NCBI GenBank assembly: GCA_900491605.1
Contig: UESW01005040.1
Location: 188,242-252,241, forward strand
DNA length: 64,000 bases
DNA from: Calamus simplicifolius
Lineage: Eukaryota; Streptophyta; Magnoliopsida; Arecales; Arecaceae
Reading direction: 5' to 3'
Shown: one piece after another, positions 56,070-64,000 of the stretch
Layout: every line of letters starts with the position of its first letter
How positions within the stretch are numbered: position 1 is the first letter of the stretch
Translations under genes and position numbers: made by a program
Notes under the pieces: model-generated
What the model was told of the DNA's origin: nothing
What the model saw: only the letters and a program-made list of their open reading frames with translations
The model's database searches: none

Positions 56070-57846
56070 CTATGTCATATAAGAAATAACATTATACAGG
56101 TGCCCGGTCCCTAGTGACGCAACCTCCTCCCAACCCATCTGTAGAATGCTGGTGCCAATGCTGATGGCATCTGCATTATGCCGATGCACGTCAGCATCAA
56201 CATCTCCTCTAGCTCGAGAATAGGTACTGGATTGGCTTTCTGGGGGGTGAACTACCAAGTGCGTGATATGGGAATACCAATCTATATATCCTCGTATGCA
56301 TCTGATGGTCGGATAACTAGATGACTCCTGCTCGCTTGGCTTAGCAGGTGGTCCTCCCATCTCTTCCATATCTGATCCAAGAAGACGTATACAATGCAGC
56401 ACGATCATGCTGTGGATCCTCTGTTGGCTCGCGTAGGGGCTAGTGGTGCATAGGGGATTATTTGTGTTATGTCCTACCAAACTGTCTAAGAATCTTTTCA
56501 GGATGATCGGGTTCTACAACATCCATACACTTCAGGCATTCATTAAAGAATGTAATATTTAGGAATGAATGATCCTTCCAAATACGACGATGGGGATCCC
56601 AAACTACCTGCAATAGATAAACATTAATCAGTTTGGTACTATATAGCAAATCAAAATTATAGAAATATACAAGCGAATGGTCATATGGTACATACCTCAT
56701 TAGCCCTCAAAACATCCAATGACTCACGTAGAACGACTACATGGTCTGTCGTGGTACGTGATGGACTAACGAAAATCTAACGATGCATGCAGGGCCTGGC
56801 ATTAGTATAATCAAGGGATGGGTGAGGATTGGGAGCTAAAAAATGTTCATAAATTCAAGCCTGGAGCAGCATCGTGTATCCATTAATCTGTCTAACGGAT
56901 GCCCTAGGCGAAATCCTCAACTGATGATATAAATAAGCCAAGGCAGCAGCACCTCAGGCATATGTGCTCACTCTATCCAACTCCCGAAGTAGAGAAAAAT
57001 AAGCTATAGGCACCCTCGTTCCACTTTTATCAACAAAAAGTATACACCCTAACAAAAATAGCAAATACCCTCGCACTGCACACTCTATCCTATAGTGGCT
57101 ACGTTTATCAGATACAGCATGAAAATAACTCTTCAGCCACTCTAACCTTACAGACTGACCGTGTATTGATAGTACCTTCTGATGCGCGTCTATCTGTGAC
57201 ATACTCGACAACTCCATAAGTAGGCCCTCAGCATCCCGATCACTCATCCTATCACATGATAGTGGTACTGAGGCACCCATGACATTAATCCCTAATATGG
57301 TAGCTACGTTATCCAAGGTGATTGTCATCTCGCCAAAGAAAAAATGGAAGGTGTTCGTCTCGGGTTGCCATCTCTCTATGAAACCCGAGATAAGAATCTT
57401 ATCGATAAACCGATAAGAGCAGTGCACTAGTTCTATCAGGCTCGACTGCTGAACTATTGCTCTAAACCTTCTATTGAATTTCTCTGATGCCTACCACTAT
57501 CATTCACCTACCTTGGTAGCATGGTTCATGCACTTAAGTTGGGCCCGTTCCTGTAACATAAATGGACAACATTAATAATTTATATCACAGCATCGTAATA
57601 ATACATTAAAGAAAATATAATACAATAACAAGCAAACAATACATGTTGCCTCCAGATGAAGGCTGCTATATATGTTCTGAAACTAATCAGGACAGGCTTA
57701 TCCTCTGAACCTCTTGGACATGGCCCAACTGCTTCATCTTCAACATTTCTAGCTGGCATGTCCTCATTTATTGTCTTAGTTGGGGGCAATTGTGCATCGG
57801 GAACCTCATGCTCAACATGCCTGGCACGACGTCTTCTAGCTGACAT
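56070..57846 (-). pseudogene. plant mobile domain (PMD, MAIN-like) protein, broken
   Basis: PMD proteins include the nuclear MAIN/MAIL1 silencing factors and many transposon-borne relatives. The start is ATG 57846 (MSARRRRARHVEHEVP). Exon 1 ends near 57613 after FRTYIAAFIWRQ. Exon 2 begins after TTACAG near 57553 (ERAQLKCMNH), has two stops, then reads the core at 57427-56954: FHFFFGEMTITLDNVATILG, CAVRGYLLFLLGCILFVD, IAYFSLLRELD. More stops follow; a GTATGT donor near 56695 and a GCAG acceptor near 56612 join to VVWDPHRRIWKDHSF, CMDVVEPDHPEKILRQFGR, and then GYIDWYSHITHL to about 56260. The order equals that of full PMDs annotated as 'PP7 long form homolog'. At least five stops or shifts. 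Confidence 0.85.
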
Positions 57847-57959
57847 CGTAGGTCTAACTCATAAGGAATCAACATCCATATATGAAACATGGCATTAACC
57901 AGCATTAACACACAAGATTAAAATATGAAATAGAATTATCTTTTTTTGGATCCCTTGAT

Positions 57960-58130
57960 ACATGTTTGGCTTGATCAAACCGAACAATAACATACTGTTC
58001 GGCCTAATTAGGCTAAACATATATATGTTGTTCGGCCTGATCAGGCCGAACAATCATGAACATTCCATGATTGTTCAGTCTGGTCAGGTCGAGCATTTCG
58101 AGATTATCCAATAATCAGGCCAAAAAATAT
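57960..58130. repeat. right subterminal GGCCGAAC palindromes
   Basis: Contains a perfect 26-bp palindrome centred on CCTGATCAGG at 58028-58053 with GTTCGGCC/GGCCGAAC arms, plus several variants (ACTGTTCGGCCTAATTAGG, GATTGTTCAGTCTGG). It lies upstream of the PMD gene start and mirrors the array at 50085-50330. Confidence 0.85.
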
Positions 58131-58471
58131 TGAATGAGTTGCCGATACTTTCCGCCGAGGAGCTTCTGCACTAGGGAATGGGAGAGGATGGAGGGTTTGC
58201 TTGGGATCGATTTGAATACCGGTGAATGAGGGAGAATGGGAGCCTCTCGCCGCCGCCTTTCATTGGGGAGGAATGGAAGTGTCTGGGTTAGGAATGGAAA
58301 GGGGATAAGTGCTGGAAGAAGGGGTGTGAAGAGAAATTTAAGGTATAGAGAGAAAAAAAGAATAAGAGGTGTAAAGAAAAATTTATGGCTGTGAAGAATA
58401 ATTTAAAAAAATTTAAAATTTTACGATATAAAAAATAATTTTTGTGATGCATACAGCAGCTCCCGGATGAC

Positions 58472-59130
58472 AGTCTACATCGTCTCTGAGCCAAGGGCAA
58501 AGGGACAAAGAGGCAAAGAGCATTGGCTTTTTATGGAACAAAGAGGGCAAGTTTCAATCAAACACGGTACCACCTGAACGTGTGCGTATTATTTCATTTT
58601 ATTTTTAGTTACAATGCAGGAGGCACGCTTCGAAGTGCAATGCAGGATGGGTGGTTTGAGAATTCCCTTAATATTATTTTGCTGGTCGTCCTTGCTATGC
58701 AAATTGGAAAACTCCTCCTTCAACGGTAGTTTTGGCGTCTAGATGGCTTTCGTTCAAATATAGTCTCAAAAGGTCATGATTGAATTATTGCACCCCTCCC
58801 CCCTTCCCCCGAATTTCTTTAATACTTCGGAAAACTATTTCTACTAATTTCAGATGATCAATTGGTAATGGAAGGACAATAAGATAGTACAATGATCTAT
58901 TGTTTTCTGGAATTTCTATATGTTTCCTTTCTTTGACTGTGAATATTGATTGTATTCATTGTATTCTATAGTTGATTTTCTTTTTTCACCTTACGTGTCC
59001 TGAAATTTATTTTTACTTAAGCAGTTCTTTCCTCTTGAGCTAGCCATCCCCATATCTTATACTCCAAGGGGTGATTCCAATTTGGATGATGTTCTTGGTT
59101 GGCGATCTAACTCACATGGGAAGGTATAAG
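58472..59130 (+). other. two exon-like islands of unknown gene
   Basis: 58605-58729 follows a TTTTTAG acceptor-like site and reads YNAGGTLRSAMQDGWFENSL then NIILLVVLAMQIGKLL. 59022-59122 lies between a TTAAGCAG acceptor and a GTATAAG donor and reads FFPLELAIPISYTPRGDSNL then DDVLGWRSNSHGK. Both look like true coding exons on the + strand, just outside the MULE. I cannot name the family; the gene may be a relic. Confidence 0.35.
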
Positions 59131-62100
59131 TTTGAGAGGTTTATCAATCAAATTTATATTCATTTTAAATGTGCTGTGATATTCATATTTTTTATAATTA
59201 ATTTTTATATACTAATCATCTTCCTTTAGACAGAAATGAAAAATAAATAACTTTATTTTATTTTATGATATTTTCAAAATTATTTTACTTTAAGAGTTAT
59301 AGTGATATTTAGTATATATATATATATAATTTATATTTATATATTATTAATATAACATTATCAGTAATTGAGATCTTTAGCTAAATCAATAGGAAAATCA
59401 AATAGTATTTCTAGCTTAACAATAAGAAAAAGGATAAGCTAAAAACCAATAACCAAGAATTTATTATAAATATGGAGTAAAGTATTATTTTATGATATAT
59501 TTTTTTAAAAAATATTACTAAAACAATCCTTTAAAAATAGTTTTAGAGGTTTGAAATGAGCCGATTTGATTCAGTCTGGTATAGCTTCTATAGTAGGCTA
59601 TGTTGGCCCAGCCCGCCATACAGGAGGTTGGCCCGATAAAAGCCCATAGGCCTAGCCTAGGAAGGGTCATGCCAAACTACGTACCGTATGGGCTAACCCA
59701 CATGCTAGCCTATATGTTGACCCATGTACTAGCTCGCACATGCTGGCCCGTGTGCCAATCCATTTAAATTTATTTATGGGTGAGCAAGTGGTTTGTTGTC
59801 ATAGTCATTATCTCATTGTTTTTTTTGTTTGATTATCTTCTTCATCTTCTAACCATTCAAAGAAAAGTTTTTAATTTTTATTTTCATCTTTTGTTTGACA
59901 CAGCCTGAGTCAAGTGATTGATTTTTTCAAACATTTACAATTGTAATATATTTTGCAGATTTTATAGTTTACATAAAGCTCCTTATCGATTGTTTCCTTA
60001 ATATTGAAGTGTACACCTACTTCATAAGTTCCATGGTTAGCTTTAAAATGCTAGACTTAATGATCGATGTGACACCAATGTTAAAAGTGGGCTTGGAAAC
60101 ATTGGATTCAATCTATGACTAGTGTGCCTTATACTTTACCATATTGATATTAAACTCAAACTCTTGGCCATAGAACAAGTATAAGCTATTAACATGGGAT
60201 ACTATCGATTTAAAGAAAAGAAAGCAAAATTAGAGATTTGAGAAAGGTCATGATAGCTAAAAAAAAATAGAAAGAGATTAAGATAACTTATAAGGATTAG
60301 AAAGACTTATAGGAAGATGAGAAGGCCTTAAGAGACCTTTATAGAGCTTATAATTTAGTATGGTAGGAGGAAGAAGTGTTAAAACATATTTATAGAGTTC
60401 GAGGGCTTTCAAACGTTTCAAATAATTTTAGCAACTAGCCATTTATGGTTGTTGGAAAAGATAAATTGGTTTTCTTAACAAAAAATAAAATACCTTTATC
60501 GTTCATGATAGTTAGAATAAAGTATTAATTTGAGGATTGGACAAACCATCTAAATTAGCCTTTGTTTTATATATTTTAAAAATACCATTTAAGTTTAGGC
60601 CCATTGGCCGAGCATGCTAATCCCGGTGGATCAGCCTATTAATTTTAGCCATGCTCGTACATTGGACATCGTATAGACAATACCATTGTAGCAGCCATAC
60701 CAAATTCGATCCATCTCATATACTTTAATATAGTATAAGTATTTATAATAAAATACTATTTGATATATATTCTTAATAATTAAAAATATTTGAGCCTAAT
60801 GCTTTGGAGAGGAAGATTGTATTGGCATAAAATAGCAAAAGCCACTATAGTTATATCGTAATAATCAATTTATTGTAGCATCCATCAATTTGAAAATTTA
60901 TTTTTTAATTATAAAAAAAAATTTTATTTGAAACTAAAGAATTTGAAGAGAAGTGAATAAAATATACTCTAATTGGCATATCAAAAAACTCGGTGGAAAA
61001 ACATAAATAAATCTCCTGTTTAAATTTTTTTTTTTTGGATGCAGAAGGTAAAACATAATCAAAGCGAAATATTTTCTCCCTTACAAGTGTCAGCTATGGT
61101 TTGGGAGAAAAGGGAAGGCTGAGAATGGAGAGGGTGGTCTCAGTTCCTAATCGTTGGCCTAGGCGCCTAGTCACTGGCCATTGCGTCCCGATAGTCTTAA
61201 GATCTATCTAGTCCCAACCAAGACCTGAATTGACTGCAAAGAGATATTTAAGATCTAGTCCCAGGACTTGGATTGGCTGTGAAGATATATTAGGTCCCTC
61301 GAAAAAATATCTTGATTCACTTGATTAATCCAGCCGACATGTATTTAATTTGATTTGTGTCTAAGATTGATTAGAGTAGCAGTAGGGGTGTAACTTGGAC
61401 CGGGTTCAACACAAATCCGATCCGTCGAACCTGATTTACAGCAGTGTTTAAACTCATGTTTGCTCAATCCGAACCCGAAAGACCCTGATTTAATCCGGTC
61501 CGATTTGCAATTGACCTGGTTTAAGGTTGACCGCAATCCGAACCCGAGATAATCCGAACACAAGGTTATCCAAACGGGGGTTACTTATCGGCACCATATT
61601 TTTTGAGGCATTGAAGGCACCAATTGGATCGAACGAGATGGCCAATTTGAGGGCGAAGAGGGCATCGCATATAAGAAAAATGACAAACATAAAGGCGGAT
61701 CATCCACACATTTCGTTTCACTTCCTGTCTCTTCTTCTTTGTTTATGGCACCTCCTCATCTTCTTTGTTTTAGATAATTTTTTTTTTTAAATACAATATT
61801 AAAGCCTCGAGTCCAGCTTATGCGTTCGGTAAGGAATTTTATTTTTCCGTCTTTAGGATTCATAATTTGATTTTATTTTGCTTTAAAAAAATATTTTATT
61901 TTATTTTATTTTATTATTATTATTTTTTTCATCTACTAAATCGAAACTTAATCCGAATCTAATTTTTAAAAATAGAATTAAGGTTGAAATTTTACAAATA
62001 AGGTAGCATTAGGGTTAAGATTAATATTTTATAAATAAGATTAGAATTAAGGTTAAGAAAACTTGGGTTTCATGAGCCGAATTGCACCCAGCAGCAAGGT

Positions 62101-62340
62101 TCAACATTATGTTTGATTTAAGAACGTGACTAAAAAATAGAAAGCAATTTTGAAGATCTTTTATCAAGTGGAATATTATATGAAATATTTCTTTTTTACT
62201 TATTTGAAAGAAATGAATATATATATATATATATAATTTGTAAGGAATGAATAAATAAATCTACCTATCATAAATAATATTGATTAAAATATAGAATTTA
62301 ATTTTTCATTGTTGCGTGAGATTTTTTTTTCTCTAGTTTT
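59131..62340. other. AT-rich intergenic DNA with dispersed repeats
   Basis: 59570-59770 is a degenerate repeat rich in GCCCATGTGCTAGCC-like words; 60600-60660 is a shorter echo. 61380-61565 starts GGGGTGTAACTTGGACCGGG and is rich in AATCCGAACCCGA, like non-autonomous hAT-type repeats. (AT)n runs lie at 59316 and 62219. No gene found. Confidence 0.45.
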
Positions 62341-62344
62341 TTAT

Positions 62345-62810
62345 TTCTCGCCCGCTCGCGGCGTCATCGCTGTCGGTACTGTATCGGTGGCCGCCTTAAA
62401 TGTTGCGTACAGATGAGATTTCAGACGCGTGGTGATAGCATGCGCGTCCCGTGCCGCGGTGGATTTGGGGCTATCGGCGGTGAGCTCTCCATTTTGCTCC
62501 GTTTCGTCGGAAATTGAAGCAACCACTGGTTCAACGGTGGCTCGTTGAGCCGCGGGCTTGTTAGGTGGGGCGAAAGCGAAAGGCGCGTGACGCGTGTCTG
62601 TGGCCGCCGTCTGCAGCAGCACGCAAAGGCGTGACGGCAACCACCTATTTTGTCTGAAGGAAAGCAACTCCCCGCCCGTTTCATCCTACTTGGTCGTCGT
62701 CTGCCCTGGCTCCGACACGTTTCTTCTGTCTCCTCGCTTTTTTCGGGGCTTTCCGGTGTCGATTTCGGCAGGTAGGCGAGGCGTTTTTTCCCTTGGATGA
62801 TCTTTTCCTG
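62345..62810. promoter_or_regulatory. GC/CpG-rich island, possible promoter and first exon of a rightward gene
   Basis: An abrupt change from AT-rich DNA to CpG-rich sequence. On the + strand a pyrimidine-rich leader-like stretch (62690-62770) ends in TTTCGGCAG/GTAGGCGAGG, a good 5' UTR exon-intron border. Overlapping ORFs on both strands (for example 62341-62667 minus) are mutually exclusive and none has a recognised domain. A host gene continuing past 64000 is plausible but unproven. Confidence 0.35.
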
Positions 62811-63920
62811 GTTAATTTGTTCGAATTTCTGGCATTGTCGACGAATTAGGGCATCAAATCTTGGATCTTTCTTGACCTGAGATGGTTGGGATTTAATTGA
62901 TGTATTGTTCCCTGATTCTTTTTTCGTGGATACTGTTTTTTAATTCTTAATTTTACTTTATTTCTGTGATATTCGTTCTCTTCTTTTCTTGCGTGATTGA
63001 GCAAGGAACGCGAAATTCTAATGCGTTTTAAGGAATTTAGGTTTCACTATTTAATGTTAATGACACGTTCGAGTGGTTTATTTTAATTTATTATTTTGGT
63101 CTCAAAAAGAGAAGAATTTTCCCTCATATTGGAGACTGGTTGTTGCTGCCTTCTCTTTTAAGATAAGATGTGGTTGATACATGAAACTTTTTTTTTAATT
63201 AATTTTAAAAATTCATAGCCAAAGAAATGGAAGAAGAAAAGTGGAACAAATGTCCCTTTTTGTTACGCAGAAGATCATATTATATTCATGTTAGGTTAAA
63301 TTGTTGTAGTTTAAAATAACCTTCAATTCCGAGCCTAACTAAGAACACAACCTTGCAAAGGCTAATTACTTAATAATGCATAAAGGGAAAAAGAAACGAA
63401 AACCTGGCCATTTAAACAAGATAATAAACTTAGATATGCAAATATATTTGAGTGCATGTACTGTGTTGTGGTTACAATCATGTGTCGGATACATGCCCGT
63501 GTACTTTGTTCCCCTAGGTAGTGCGAACAATAAAAGGTCAAGATTATTGATGACTACGGAGGCTAAACTAAGATATCTCTTGGTGGGTTTTTTTCCCTTA
63601 TTTTGTATCCTAGTGTTCTTCCCAACCGAAGTGTAGATCCATGTAGAGGTAGTTATTAATGCATGTCGTATGTTTGCGTGCTTCTTTGCACCCAAGAAGA
63701 AAATTGGAGTTTTAGTAGGTGTTATGAGAGCATATCTAAATCTATAACACTTTGAGTTGCTTTTGAAGCCAATATCACTGTACTAGTTGGCTATGGAAGT
63801 GTAAAACTAATATGGGTCTTGACTCGTTATTTCCCTTTGCTTGATTTAATACTCATTGGTTTCCATCATAAGTAGTACTTCCCTAGAGGTCAATTCTATA
63901 CCTAGAAGGATTGATGGGTA
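62811..63920. other. AT-rich DNA, no gene seen
   Basis: Could be the first intron of a gene starting in the CpG-rich island. ORFs at 63366-63695 on the two strands overlap and lack recognisable features. Confidence 0.4.
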
Positions 63921-64000
63921 TAAGGATGTTATATGGCTTAGAGTGCTGGGCAGTAAAGAAAGTGCATTAAAATGAGGTGAATAGGATATTAAGATTAATG
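63921..64000 (+). mobile_element. RTE LINE fragment at the window edge
   Basis: The + strand reads RMLYGLECWAVKKVH, stop, NEVNRILRLM, the conserved C-terminal RTE motif (compare the ETECWAI...KIEMCMLRWIYG region of RTE-2 at 16690-16760). The element continues past 64000; its left end is not clear. Confidence 0.75.

Larger units (their letters stand above)
49119..58463 (+). mobile_element. Mutator-like DNA transposon carrying OTU-like and PMD genes
   Basis: 9345 bp including nested insertions. Ends: left GGGAATTTCTACGTACACC then ACAAAATTACTCTCTA; right (reverse complement) GGAGCTGCTGTATGCATC then ACAAAAATTATTTTTTATA. The left TIR core is repeated as units of about 40 bp (49119-49196). Inside are a + strand FAR1/MULE transposase, a + strand OTU-like domain, and a - strand plant mobile domain gene, with matching GGCCGAAC arrays near both ends. 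Nested in it are a TIR element at 49197-49805 and a solo LTR at 53223-55275. All genes carry stops or frameshifts. Confidence 0.75.
49111..58471. other. 8-bp target duplication CGGATGAC of the MULE
   Basis: CGGATGAC at 49111-49118 and 58464-58471. Mutator-like elements make 8-10 bp duplications. Eight matching bases at exactly the positions predicted by the TIR alignment are unlikely by chance, but the pair was found by eye. Confidence 0.65.

Noticed and set aside
62341..62684. Two minus-strand ORFs of 87 and 108 codons
   Set aside because: They overlap each other and a + strand leader-like exon in CpG-rich sequence; no recognisable domain.

Overview
The window is nuclear DNA from a flowering plant, most likely a large-genome monocot; a palm is my best guess from the gene sequences and 2-kb introns, but that is inference. 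It is AT-rich, has few genes and is dominated by nested transposable elements. I found no rRNA, tRNA or CRISPR array.

One host gene looks intact: a six-exon, 622-codon, minus-strand KORRIGAN-type membrane endo-1,4-beta-glucanase (GH9) at 33090-37366. About 3 kb beyond its 3' end, on the same strand, lie the remains of a MOR1/GEM1 (XMAP215-type microtubule-associated protein) gene. Its first coding exon is at 29890-30043 and at least nine C-terminal exons lie at 19263-21533. Frameshifts and in-frame stops in nearly every exon make it a pseudogene; the middle exons were not found, and two solo LTRs occupy part of the gap.

Layout: 1-4838 is AT-rich with no assignable gene. 4850-11010 is a 6.2-kb L1-type LINE with an 11-bp target duplication, two overlapping ORFs and many frameshifts. 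11212-18890 is a decayed Ty3/gypsy element on the minus strand; two RTE-clade LINEs (about 11486-13783 and 13972-17107) are inserted in its left LTR. 19263-30043 is the MOR1 pseudogene span with LTRs at 23511, 27203 and 28382. 33090-37366 is KORRIGAN. 38150-38760 is a truncated L1 copy of the same family as the first. 40223-48727 is a complete 8.5-kb non-autonomous LTR retrotransposon (LARD type) with 2.3-kb LTRs, a recognisable PBS, target duplication ACATC, no gag/pol, and a 26-copy 49-bp GC-rich satellite inside.

The most interesting unit is 49119-58463: a 9.3-kb Mutator-like element (MULE) with an 8-bp target duplication. It carries a FAR1-type transposase (WRKY-GCM1 finger, MULE DDE domain, SWIM finger), an OTU-like cysteine-protease domain, and, on the opposite strand, a plant mobile domain (PMD/MAIN-like) protein. 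Both subterminal regions hold arrays and palindromes of the same GGCCGAAC motif. The element itself was invaded by a 0.6-kb TIR element and by a 2-kb solo LTR that landed inside the OTU domain. All three proteins are now broken. 58472-64000 is mostly AT-rich, with exon-like islands, a GC-rich island at 62.35-62.8 kb and the start of another RTE fragment at the right edge.
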